Shown here piece after piece: positions 8,283-18,239 of a DNA stretch of 64,000 bases (positions are counted from its first letter, which is position 1; the number at the start of each line of letters is the position of its first letter). Source of the stretch: Crambe crambe (Eukaryota; Porifera; Demospongiae; Poecilosclerida; Crambeidae); contig OZ004587.1 in the NCBI GenBank assembly GCA_963924555.1, forward strand, positions 558,001-622,000, read 5' to 3'. The position numbers were made by a program, and so were the translations under genes. The notes below the pieces were generated by a model. That model made no database searches. It saw only the letters and a program-made list of their open reading frames with translations, and had not been told where the DNA came from.

Positions 8283-10529
8283 TCATTTGCTTCTTACCTT
8301 GGACTCATCAGAGATGTCAGTCCCCAGTCCTGAAGTTAATATGCTTTCACCGTATGTTGAATGAGTGACCACACTTGTTCCAGTCATGTCACTGATTGTA
8401 CCAAATGCTGAGTCAGCATCATCATCACCACCCTTGACTTGAAGGGCAGCCATTGGTTCTTCCAGTGAGAGGGTAGGGGAGGGAGGATCTGGACAGGGAT
8501 CGAGAGAGAAAATATTTAAATTTTATTTTCTTGGATTATCACTGTTCATACTTGTATCTGAACTGTCACTGTTTTCACCTTCACTTTCAGTAACTTCAAT
8601 AGTGAGATCTGCAACATTAAAATATTTTTAAAAATACTTCATGCATCTACTTTGTCTACAAATAGAGTTGCTATAGTAAAAGACACATACAAGAACTAAT
8701 TTCCCATCCTCTAGCAATTAGTATACCTGATATGCTCTTTTTTGTTGCCTCTTCATGTTCGGCTATTTCTTCTGATGGAGATACAAGATTCAATATTTGT
8801 TCTCCACAGGTGATGCTGAGGACTCCCATGTTCCTCAGAGCTTGCTGCTCTTTTCTGGTTAGCTTCTGGATCATCTCATCTGCACTGGGTAAGGCTCTAA
8901 AGGTCAGTTGGACACAGCCGGGATCTGTTTTCAGCAATCTTAATTTGTAAGAGCCTATTGCTGAGTTGAGACGAGAACAAAGCTTCTTCAATTCATCAAC
9001 TGTCATGGCTTCAAAGTTGCATTCCTCTATTTTGAACACAACAACTTTTCCATTCTTTTTCTCATCCTCAAAGATGTTACTTGGACACTCACATATTCTG
9101 CGTCTTGCATACTTTTCAAAACTTGCTGCATACTCTTTTAGCAACACTTTGAGGTGATGTTGCTCATCTTCAAAGAGACAAAGGATGAGTAACTCAATTA
9201 AATCATAGTCAAAAAACGACCAATGCTTCTCTGCTTCATCAAGTAATTTGTCAATTGTGTCACTGTCTTTAAATATTTTGCTATACTTGTGATTTTTTCT
9301 TGCAATAATGGGTATAATCTCATTAGCTATTGCTTCTGATCTTATCAAGGCTCTCCGTAGCTGAATCTCAAGAGCTATGAAATTTTTCACTATATCGTCA
9401 GTGTCTTTTTGAAGACGAAAGATGAGGTTGGTTCTGATATGATCAGGCATATCTTTTGATAGGTATGGGAAGAGAGCCTCGATATCTGTAGAGATAGTTA
9501 GTAATACACTAAGCTAATGAAGCTATAGACTTTACATCCTTGCCTGGTTAACTTACTTGTTGAACTGCTTGTGTTTAACTCTGTTTGACTGTTAGAACCA
9601 GATGGTTGTGCACCTATAAAAAATAAGTACTATTTAGCTATTTTGATATAATCATTCCATTTCTGTCATCTTTCTAAAATTAATAGCTTAGCAGTCAATA
9701 GCCAGATTTTTGGAACTCCAAGAATTTGTATAAATCTAGATTGTGATGTGTCTTATTTGAGCTAGCTGCATAGTTACCTGTTTGACCAGTCTCACAATAT
9801 TTTTTCTCAATAGCCTCTGATAAGGAAGAAAATTTGACGAGTGGTGCCCCAAGAGCTATGGCAAGGTTTTTCCACGTACATGCAGAGCCTTGGCCCATCA
9901 ACCAATCCAGAAGAACTTGATTGAAACACTCGGCTGGGTCATTGTTGAACTTGGTCCTAATGGCTTCGAGGTCTGAAGGATCTAGTTCCAACTCCACTCC
10001 TAGGTGGTACCACTTAGTGTAGGCAGCCCAGATAAAGTTCCTCACTGCCTTCAGGTCCTTAGCAACTAACAGAGCTACAACAGAAAAAGATCAGTTGCTA
10101 TGGATTAACAATATTAATACTACAGCCAGCAGTTATCAGTGGAGGAAATGGAAGACCTTCAGGACTGAATATAATATTTTGCTAAGAATCTCCAAATTGA
10201 AAAATGTTCAATGCCTAGTGATGCTATAAGGCTAGACATGCCCCTTAATAATTATAAGTTAAGCTTATTAATGGCAATAACCAGATAAGAAAGTTCTGGT
10301 AATCACAAATATGTTGAGCATGCACATCATATAGGAGAGAGGATTCTTCAACTGGGAAGCTTGGGGGAGAAAAATCCCCGCCCCAAGAAAATAAAGCAAC
10401 TTTTATCCGAAGCTGGAGTTCTTGCCAACTTTCTTGAGAAACATCTGCATAATTCAGTGCCACTCTAGCATACCTACCTTTCCTGTAGGCTGTGAACATA
10501 AAGGTAGTTACAGTAGCTATGCAGTGCAT
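8283..10529 (-). CDS. Death-domain protein, copy 1 (spliced)
   Basis: Six exons join with consistent phases and GT-AG borders: 10,307-10,482 (or from an ATG at 10,529), 9,778-10,074, 9,557-9,613, 8,727-9,485, 8,552-8,608 and 8,283-8,488. The 9,778-10,074 exon encodes a death-domain-like six-helix fold: LGVELELDPSDLEAIRTKF, DPAECFNQVLLDWLMGQG, TWKNLAIALGAP and FSSLSEAIEKKYC. The 253-codon exon encodes an acidic and basic helical region (NLIFRLQKD, HWSFFDYDLIELLI, KVVVFKIEECNFEAMTVDEL) that I cannot assign to a family. The tail is acidic, Ser/Thr-rich and ends DISDESKVRSK. Death domains act by homotypic assembly in innate immune or apoptotic signalling; the partner is unknown. The true N-terminus is uncertain, since no ATG fits the candidate upstream exon at 10.65 kb. 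Confidence 0.75.
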
Positions 10530-10969
10530 GGTACATAATTCAGTTAGCTGTTAAATTTTAGCTAGTGCGCATGCTCCATATAAGTTATTTCCGGTTCCGG
10601 TTAAGAATGTAGCACTTAGATGGCTAGACTTACTCTTTGGACTAGGATTCATCTTGATATCACGAGTTTCAAGAGGGAGGGGAGAACCATGTATCTGTGC
10701 AAGGACAGGTTGAGGGTGGCCGCCAGTGACCAGATGAACTTGGAAGTGGAAGGTGTCTTTATGGAGTGGGGAGGAAAGAAAGAGCACTGATCAAGAGATA
10801 AAGTGTCTGGATGAGGAAGGACACTCTACGTAGTCTAGTGTCTTATTAAATGACTACAGCTATTAAAGAGATCGAGAGAGTGGCTGAAAGTTGGATAAAG
10901 ATCGGTATGAGTCCCAGCCCCTGAACGATGCAGTCAAATTCGGGCGGTATACACACACTAGGTTTGATC

Positions 10970-11110
10970 TAGTGCTACGTACAAAGTAGACTGTAAACTT
11001 TAACGAGCTACGGCTACACTTCAACGGAAATCTTGGGTGTGGGTACGAGGGGTGTGGCTGGGATAAACATAATATCTCAAGCGCATGCGCAGTTAATTAG
11101 TAATGCTCTA
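10970..11110. promoter_or_regulatory. Promoter block with NRF-1-like palindrome, copy 1
   Basis: GCGCATGCGC lies at 11,081-11,090, the palindromic core of NRF-1 sites that mark many animal promoters. The same block recurs at 18,778 and 37,579. It lies ~550 bp upstream of the death-domain gene and could also serve a plus-strand transcript starting near 11.2 kb. Confidence 0.45.
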
Positions 11111-11880
11111 CTCATAATAATTATCATGAATAATTAGTCTATATTATGTGGAGATCGGACTTGAGAGAGTCTACACACCAGTGAGTCAAGAATAAGATAC
11201 CTATAGCTAAAGTCTGTAATTATACGTTTCACATGTTCTCTGCCAACAATCTCTGCTGTTCTTTGTTGCTAGACTGTTCCATTTCTCCACCATCTTTTGA
11301 AGCACACACTTTTTCCATCACCATGGTGAGTGAAAACCAGTTCTTTTGGATGATCTTGCAAGACTGAAGACTCCTTTATTCTGTCCTGCTCACTTCCTTC
11401 AAAATCTTCACTAGTTAATGCTCTTATGTAACCACTTATTCCCTTCAGTCTGCATCATAATCAGTGGAACATAACAGGGCTACAGGGGAACAGGAGTCGC
11501 TGCACATGCCTTTGTCTTACCTCGGCCTCTCCAAAGGACCTCAAGCTTCTTTTTCAACATCACATCCACTAGGTATTTGGAACAGTTTCATTAGAGAACT
11601 GGCATGATGTTATTCAATCACCTGGAACACTCGCATTTGATTTGTAGTGGGAGAAGATAGTTGTGGTAGTGTAGGAGGTGACCTGATCCTTCCCATCATC
11701 TTCGTTTGTGTCCTCCAAGTGGAAGAGAAAGAGACACTCCTTTGCTCCTCCAGCAACAATGTATGCTTGGTGATGAGGAGAGGATCTAGGAGAGTCTTTA
11801 GAACAGTGACAGATAGAGAGTAACTTTACAAATCCAATTATTCCAGCAGTCAACAAGTACTTTACGATCATTCAAGCTCC
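11111..11880. other. Conserved block between promoter and talin 3' end, copy 1
   Basis: The block is shared with 18,840-19,590 and 37,630-38,370. A minus-strand frame at 11,614-11,871 (SPHHQAYIVAGGAKECLFLF) looks gene-like for ~60 codons. Small indels near 11,718 change its frame between copies, so a conserved coding role is not supported. I do not recognise a product. Confidence 0.35.
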
Positions 11881-12131
11881 AGCCAAGGAAGAAAAGGCAA
11901 TTCGTGTTGGAAGAAGTCCAGCTACCAAGTAAGCATGTGACATCAGATCTAGTTAACTACTACAATCATAGAAAATGAAAATAGGTCATAATACATCTAC
12001 AAACAACCATGAAAGATTTACAAGAGAAAGAATCCTTTATAATTATCCTCTAACTACTAACACTTTCTCCAACAAAACAAAAAAGCATCACTACAATAAT
12101 TATTACTAGCAGTTCCAAAAAGAAGAATATT
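11880..12131. repeat. Talin-downstream segment, first instance
   Basis: This ~250-bp segment corresponds to 19,595-19,845 and 38,375-38,630, the sequence just downstream of the talin stop codon. In unit 1 it occurs twice in direct orientation, here and at 13,437-13,700, separated by 1.3 kb of unrelated DNA. Confidence 0.8.
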
Positions 12132-12224
12132 TAGGCTTATTCTCCATGTCACAGTCTTATAGTTACATCATGATGATAACATCTATAAATAGATCACTGG
12201 TTTTATGCAGAATTGTATTATGTT

Positions 12225-12460
12225 GTCTGTAGTACTGGTAATCTAGGTAATACCAGTAATCTAGGTAATACTGGTAATCTAGGTAATACTGGTAATCTTA
12301 GTAATCTAGGTAATACTGGTAATCTTAGTAATCTAGGTAATACTGGTAATCTTAGTAATCTAGGTAATACTGGTAATCTAGGTAATGCTGGTAATCTAGG
12401 TAATATTATTGGTAATCTAAGTAATATTGGTAATCTAGGTAGCTAATACTGGTAATCTAA
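12225..12460. repeat. TAGGTAATACTGGTAATC minisatellite
   Basis: Short units such as GGTAATCTAGGTAATACT and GGTAATCTTAGTAATC are repeated tandemly. They open a plus-strand frame reading (GNLGNT)n, which is a by-product of the repeat. It is present only in unit 1, inside the sequence that separates the two copies of the talin-downstream segment. Confidence 0.9.
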
Positions 12461-13436
12461 GTTCAAACCTTTCACATGCACACATGCATGCACAGCTTCA
12501 TTTGTAGGTCTTGGTGGGATTCTTCCTTCTCAAGTTTGGGTCTTCAGTTTTTTGATGCATAATTGAATTGTTTCCTGAGGAATGTAGAAATGCAACTAAT
12601 TAGCTAGCTAGCCATTTAGAAAGTCCCATCGTGTGTTACAGTGTAAGTTACAGTGTAAGATGAATCCTGTTTCCTGAAGGATCTAATTGACAGCCAGCCA
12701 GCCAGTTATGTAATCAACCAACTACGTATGGCTGCATGCAATTAATTTGGTTAAAAATGATATCTCAGTGAGAAACCTTAATAGCTAGCTAATTAAGCTT
12801 ATACGGCTATGAATTATTATTACTATTTTAAAAAGTTTTAAGATTATGATGTACCTAAGACATTGATGTGTCTCATATCAGTCTTCAGGTACAGTGGCTC
12901 TATATGGGCCAAGAGAACACATTGAAGACACAACTTGGAGGTAAAGGGGGATGGCAATCTGGGAGCTGCCTATCATAATTATGCTCTACTGATAAAAAGT
13001 TGGAAATCTTGAAAGTATAACAAGCCTGCAATTTACAATCATTATTTTCTGGAGAAGAGGAATGTGTGTGCCCTGAAAGAGCAGGAAATTAACATGGTAG
13101 CTACACTCACCTAGCTCCAGAGAAGTAGCTACCATAAGGGCAACTGGGACACTCGCCCCAGTAAAATTTCATGCTGTTTAGTATGACTGAAAATGGGTGT
13201 GGTCAGCAATAAGTGTGTCATTTGCCCCACCAAATCATAAATCCTAGTTAGTACTCCCCTGAGCTCCTTCAGATTGAAGTACCTAACTAGCACTTTAGGT
13301 TGCTGAGTGTGTAGGACTACAGGTTAGGGTTAGTTATGGCTATGTGGATGAAATAGATTGTTATATTATACATCTCTTTATATAATAAGTTCACTGGCGT
13401 CATGGATGCTATCTTCAATCTTTACAGACATTCCCA
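12460..13436. other. Unit-1-specific intervening DNA
   Basis: No homologue is visible in units 2 or 3. I see no coding support and no clear terminal repeats. Confidence 0.45.
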
Positions 13437-13720
13437 GGCCAAAGCAATTCGTGCTGCAAGAAGTCCAGCAACCAAGTCAGCATGTGACATCAAATCTAGT
13501 TACACCAGTTAACTACTACAATCATAGAAAATGAAAATAGGTCATAATACATCTACAAACAACCATGAAAGATTTTCAAGAGAAAGAAACCTTTATAATT
13601 AACCTCTAACTACTAACACTTTCTCCAACAAAACAAACACCAAAAAAGCATCACTACAATAATTATTACTAGCAGTTCCAAAAAGAAAGAGTATTTAGTT
13701 AATAATACAAGGATAGTCTA
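13437..13720. repeat. Talin-downstream segment, second instance
   Basis: This is the direct repeat of 11,880-12,131. It differs at a number of bases and is the instance continuous with the truncated talin exon, as in the other units. Confidence 0.8.
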
Positions 13721-13788
13721 TAATGTTGAGGGGATGGGTGTGGCTTAGTGCTTGGCTCTCTCCTTTCGGATCTTGTACAACTGCTCCT

Positions 13789-15488
13789 CAGTCTACACTA
13801 AGACCACGGTATTGTAGTGATTGTGGAATGTACTATTAAGGGTGCTTGCAACCCTCCGCCCACACATGGTTGCTAGGGGAGTATAACTCCAGAGCTGTTT
13901 AGAGCAGCAATAAGCAAAATATCCTAGCTATACAGTACCATGTCACTACCACACACACCAAAAATTTTAAATATTGCCTAATTTTCGTGGGTGCTATGAA
14001 CGACTTTGCTAATGCCTGTAATTCTCAGGAACTGTTGGACTTACTTGGATAATTTTTTTCTCTCAGACACCTTCTATCTGTATTCTACAACATAACATTG
14101 AGTTTTTCTGAATTTCAATATTAATTTTTAGTTTATGCTTATTTTTTCATGCCCGACCTTGTGATTTGAGAAGTCTAAGCTAGATATAGAAAAAAAACTA
14201 ACTGTTACGTTGATCACCTTAACTTATGAAAGCTGCATGCAAAAAATGAGCTGATTCCAACCAGTGATTCCTGAGATGTACGAAGTAATCAAAATTCTAT
14301 GGTTTAAGGTATTTTAGCCACACCATGCCCCACCCCCTCTTAATAACTATTACATAGTGTGTAGATTGATCCTATCTGAAGATAAGACTATAAAATTATC
14401 CAACTAGCTGCAGTATAAGTGCAGGACAACCTTTTCAAATTCTAGAAATAGAAGCACGGGCGTTGCTATTGCAAGCACCCTTAACAGCAATCAACAAGCA
14501 TGAATATCATTACTAATAATTCACACGTTAGATTATTGTATCACATATGCGAACAAGCCAAAGTACAGCAGAGATGTCTGAAGCCTCTGAGGGTTCCAGC
14601 TATCTTCATATTTTGAATCATCGTGTTCCTGAAGTTCTGTGGTATCATCCCACTTGATTAGGTCATTGCAATCGAACCATTATTCATGTTTGCGGTCGCC
14701 AAAATATTGCCCAACACCCACGCAACTTGACCAAAGTTTTCATTATTATTGCATATTGGTTTTCTCATGTCTATATTTTCATCGGGTAATGGTCTACTGG
14801 TTGAAAAAGGTCATTTAGACTTAGGTCAGGCCTCCAATTAGCCTGTGGAGCCAGTTTCTTCGTGCAACGACCCTTGGCTCCTACTTGTGCAGTCTACTGA
14901 AATCGAGGTGGTCGATAGAGTCTCTTCAATAGAACAGGCTATATTTTACCTAGGGTTTGATTAGTAAAGGTGAAAACTGTGTGCTTAGTAGAGTTAATGT
15001 GAAAGTAACTATTGATAAGTCCTAGTTAGCTAGAGTAGTCTGTGTGGTCCACAATATCTAGTTCAAAGACGACCGATTTAGCCATTTTTTGATGCCATCT
15101 ATCCTGGACTCTCAAGGAACCAGTGGTTTGAATATCTGATATTGTGTTCAAGAACCTTCCTACTATCACCTGTCAAGAGATGGAGCCCTGGCTACAGTTG
15201 GCTCCTTGCTGTGCAGTCAACTGAAGTCATCGAGTACAGGAATTGTGACCTGTATATCCGAGATCTCTCCTGCCCTCAAGTTGGCACTAGACTAGATTGA
15301 TTTATTGTAAAAGAAACTTTGTTTATTACTCTCTATGGTTGATGAATTATATGAACTCTAACGATCTATAACTGTCAAAAATATCAAAATACAAATTGCC
15401 TCAGTTTTGCCTCCATTTTCCCGCTTTGTAGCCTGCTGCATCTCAACCGGAAGTGGTCAGCCCAATACTGTGGTCTGAGCGTAGACTG
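13789..15488. mobile_element. ~1.7-kb DNA transposon with CAGTCTAC ends and 4-bp target duplication
   Basis: The left end reads CAGTCTACACTAAGACCACG and the right end, reverse-complemented, reads CAGTCTACGCTCAGACCACA; both continue with TATTG. Flanks give a TCCT duplication when compared with the uninterrupted exon in the other two talin copies (ctgctccttggcc). No transposase gene is seen, so the element is non-autonomous. A 4-bp duplication fits Ginger, Sola or Academ-type superfamilies; which one is unknown. A second inverted-repeat element is nested at 13,836-14,484. Confidence 0.78.
13836..14484. mobile_element. Nested MITE with 16-bp perfect inverted repeats
   Basis: TTAAGGGTGCTTGCAA opens the element and TTGCAAGCACCCTTAA closes it. 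Because TTAA is its own complement, the outer four bases could be either TIR or target duplication (TTAA, TTA/TAA or TA), so the superfamily is unresolved. The interior is AT-rich without a gene. Confidence 0.75.
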
Positions 15489-15535
15489 TCCTTGGCCAGT
15501 TCCAGCTGATATTATGTCCTCCACAGATTGTAGAT
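15489..15535. other. Rearrangement junction with two talin-derived patches
   Basis: 19 bases of talin last exon are followed directly by ctgatattatgtcctccacag (15,506-15,526). This is the inverted sequence of 40,603-40,623, a talin intron end with its acceptor AG. Three short agattgt repeats then lead into the death-domain copy 2. This is the seam between unit 1 and the next unit. Confidence 0.7.
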
Positions 15536-15624
15536 TGTAGATTGTGATGTGTCTTATTTTAGCTAGCTGCATAGTTACCTGTTTGACCAGTCTCACAATA
15601 TTTTTTCTCAATAGCCTCTGATAA

Positions 15625-16949
15625 GGCCACTTAAAATTAATTATTAGTTTCTCATCCCCGCCCGCATCAATTTTTACCTACCGCATCAGAAAAATGTGAT
15701 GGCTCACCCGGTCTTTTTTGAACGGTTGTTGCAGCTGCGGCAAGATGGTGTTTGTTGTGCAAATCAGGTCTAGCAGGGTGCTAAAGAACTGGTATGGCTG
15801 TTCTGTCTCTGAGCAAGGTAAAGTATATCTGGCTAAGCCATTCGCTCTGGATTGCTAGCAGCTACTAGGCCTAGTAGGGATGGGAAAGAAAAAGACTAGA
15901 AGGCTAACCACAATCAGTACAGTATGGGGGCAGAAATTTAGCTAGCTATAACTCTCCTCATCATTTGTTTGCAACGTAGCTTGAGATGCTGTGCTGATTG
16001 TTGTGGTTTTTTAGTCTTCTTGTGTTCATTAATTTTGTTCATTAATTTAGTAACCCTGTTGGAACTGTTCACACTCTATGCCTCTGGACAGCTTGATGGA
16101 ACTTCATCTATCCCTGACAAATTGGTTTCTGCTGTAATTAACTGTTTGATTGGTAAAAGTAAGCAAGAAATGGTTCATGTTAGTACCAAAGTGAAGGTTG
16201 GGGAAGCTGTATCGAGTTTAGGACAGTTTATTGAGTATTTGTATGATAAAGATGATACTACTGAAGAACATTGCCCCTCGAAAAAGCTTGCAGAAAAGAA
16301 AGGATGTGGAATGCCATTTACTCCCACAGCACAGTATGTAAGAAATGTTGATGTTGTGATTCAGCGTCATGAATGTGAGAAGTGGAGGCTGCTATATGCA
16401 AAGAATGTGGTTACTCGCTGGGAGAAAACAAAGCTAGAAAAGATCCTAGAAGAAGTCCAATATTCCTGTGGTAGCAGTTTACAGGACATCGATGATGAGT
16501 CATCGATTCTGTGTCGAGTGTTCACTAGAACAAACCTGCTATGTTCGTCGCCTATGGAAATTCCATATTATGGAACTTACCATGAGCCTCTCTGCTTCTA
16601 CTGTGGTTGCTCTGATGTGGCTGAGGATGATGATTTGCAAGACAAGTATCCAATTTGTAACAATTGTCTTCACAAGAAGCCTGCTGTATTAAAGCGTAAA
16701 AGGCAAGTCCCTTCTCAATCCAGTGGTGCCAAGAAGAGAAAGAAGTAACTGCTATTTTTTATTCATTTCATATAACATTTATTTAATATTCAGTGTAATA
16801 ATTTTGTGTGGCTAGCTGTACTTCGTACTGTTGACCTTGTTCTATGTCCTAAAATAAACAGGTTACATAATAAATAATAAGTACCCGCACACCGCATTAA
16901 AAACAGGATGTGATAAGGATGAGAAACTAATAATTAATTTTAAGTGGCC
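15625..16949. mobile_element. 1,325-bp GGCCACT-type transposon, internally deleted
   Basis: The 33-bp TIRs are perfect (GGCCACTTAAAATTAATTAT... ending TTTCTCATCC). The flanking TAA duplication at 15,622-15,624 and 16,950-16,952 is confirmed by the empty site gataaggaag in copy 1 (near 9,818). The subterminal motif CCGCCCGCATCAA is shared with the 3.76-kb element at 46.6 kb. It carries a spliced plus-strand gene that keeps the N-terminal and C-terminal parts of that element's protein but lacks the catalytic core. Confidence 0.88.
15745..16748 (+). CDS. Deletion derivative of the GGCCACT-family transposon protein
   Basis: Exon 1 starts ATG at 15,745 (MVFVVQIRS...SVSEQ) and has a GTAAAG donor near 15,819. 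The main reading frame ends at 16,748. The last ~150 residues are clearly related to the C-terminus of the 46.9-50.2 kb protein: RNVDVV..HECEKWRLLYAK, a YSCGSSLQ motif, PLCFYCG and YPICNNC. These form a conserved set of cysteine pairs likely to bind zinc. A basic tail (AKKRKK) follows. The whole DDE-like core is absent, so it cannot transpose itself; it could still bind the TIRs (inference). The acceptor between exon 1 and the main frame is not resolved. Confidence 0.65.
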
Positions 16950-17437
16950 TAAGGAAGAAAATTTGACGAGTGGTGCCCTATTAAAGAGCTATGGCAAGGT
17001 TTTTCCACGTACATGCAGAGCCTTGGCCCATCAACCAATCCAGAAGAACTTGATTGAAACACTCGGCTGGGTCATTGTTGAACTTGGTCCTAATGGCTTC
17101 GAGGTCTGAAGGATCTAGTTCCAACTCCACTCCTAGGTGGTACCACTTAGTGTAGGCAGCCCAGATAAAGTTCCTCACTGCCTTCAGGTCCTTAGCAACT
17201 AACAGAGCTACAACAGAAAAAGATCAGTTGCTATGGATTAGCAATATTAATACTACAGCCAGCAGTTATCAGTGGAGGAAATGGAAGACCTTCAGGACTG
17301 AATATAATATTTTGCTAAGAATCTCCAAATTGAAAATTGTTCAATGCCTAGTGATGCTATAAGGCTAGACATGCCCCTTAATAATTATAAGTTAATCTTA
17401 TTAATGGCAATAACCAGATAAGAAAGTTCTGGTAATC

Positions 17438-17996
17438 CAGGGGCGCCGGAACCGGCCCGGCAGACCCGGCAGCTGCCGGACCAATATTGAAAAAAAAAAA
17501 GCCTAAAGTAATCTTATAATGTTGTAAACCTGAGCTAAGTCGCAGTGTCGCAGCTTTCTAGTTCGAACGTTCTACGGCGTTTCAGAGCGATCTCTAATTA
17601 ACGCACACCAATTCGCTGCCACGCCCATAATGATTGAAAATGGCAGGGCAGATTTAGCAAAGGAAAAAAGGAGAGTGGATTTAGCTAGCTAGCTAACTAA
17701 AAAATAAAAGCTTAGCTAAGTAGGCTTCTTAGGCCATAGCTACAGTGGAATAAGTTACAAAGTATTATACCATGGGACAAGCACAATTGAACCATTAATG
17801 TTTATGACTTTATAAACATCTTTACAAGAAGAATAGCAGAGAAGTTGGACTTTAATGTAGAGTGGGGATGAGCATGAATGAGAAATCAGAATTGCATTGT
17901 TTTCAGGCTTCAAATAATATGGCTTGCAATAAAATCTCTAGCTAATTCATGTATGGTTTTTGCCTGACCAATGAAAATTTGCTTCCTCCACCTCTG
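17438..17996. mobile_element. 559-bp hAT-like non-autonomous element
   Basis: The ends are CAGGGGCGCCGGAACC and, reverse-complemented, CAGAGGTGGAGGAAGC, a typical hAT-style terminus. TAATC flanks both sides (17,433-17,437 and 17,997-18,001). The empty site ggtaatcacaaat is preserved at 10,298 and 36,806. A 5-bp duplication is shorter than the usual 8 bp of hAT elements; some hAT groups make 5-bp duplications. No coding frame is present. Confidence 0.75.
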
Positions 17997-18239
17997 TAAT
18001 CACAAATATGTTGAGCATGCACATCATATAGGAGAGAGGATTCTTCAACTGGGAAGCTTGGGGGAGAAAAATCCCCGCCCCAAGAAAATAAAGCAACTTT
18101 TATCCGAAGGTGGAGTTCTTGCCAACTTTCTTGAGAAACATCTGCATAATTCAGTGCCACTCTAGCATACCTACCTTTCCTGTAGCTGTGAACATAAAGG
18201 TAGTTACAGTAGCTATGCAGTGCATGGTACATAATTCAG

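Larger units (their letters stand above)
3668..15507. repeat. Segmental duplication unit 1
   Basis: The unit is homologous to 22,205-25,429, to 15,530-21,640 and to 29,525-40,480. In order it contains the ankyrin gene, pogo tail, small repeats, death-domain gene, promoter block and the last talin exon. Starting at 3,668 it aligns with 22,205 onward (gtgtgtggaattgattcttg). Its talin end is cut by the transposon at 13,789-15,488 and resumes for 19 bases at 15,489. Extra material particular to this copy includes the minisatellite and an internal ~260-bp duplication. Confidence 0.85.
13745..15507 (-). pseudogene. Talin last exon, copy 1, interrupted by a transposon
   Basis: The stop codon (13,745-13,747) and the last 14 codons up to 13,788 match the talin C-terminus (LYKIRKERAKH). 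The exon is broken by the element at 13,789-15,488 and resumes at 15,489-15,507 (tccttggccagttccagct, identical to 19,938-19,956). It then stops at a rearrangement junction. No upstream talin exons exist in this unit, so it is a dead fragment. Confidence 0.85.
15535..18232 (-). pseudogene. Death-domain gene, copy 2, broken
   Basis: Only the first two coding exons remain: the GRYARVALNYADVSQ exon (18,005-18,190) and the death-domain exon (16,950-17,209 plus 15,535-15,624). The death-domain exon is split by the 1.3-kb element at 15,625-16,949, and the intron after the first exon holds the 559-bp hAT-like insertion. Extra bases (ctatta near 16,977) also shift the frame. The exons downstream of the death domain are missing. 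The sister copies at 8.28 and 34.75 kb keep the uninterrupted sites. Confidence 0.85.

Noticed and set aside
11614..11871. 85-codon minus-strand frame (SPHHQAYIVAGGAKECLFLF) as a conserved gene
   Set aside because: The frame after ECLFLFH differs in each of the three units because of indels, so it is unlikely to be selected coding sequence; listed only as a conserved block.
12213..12446. 77-codon (GNLGNT)n frame as a gene
   Set aside because: It is a translation of a minisatellite present in one unit only.
12225..12460. CRISPR-like regular repeats
   Set aside because: There are no unique spacers; units are contiguous and the genome is eukaryotic.
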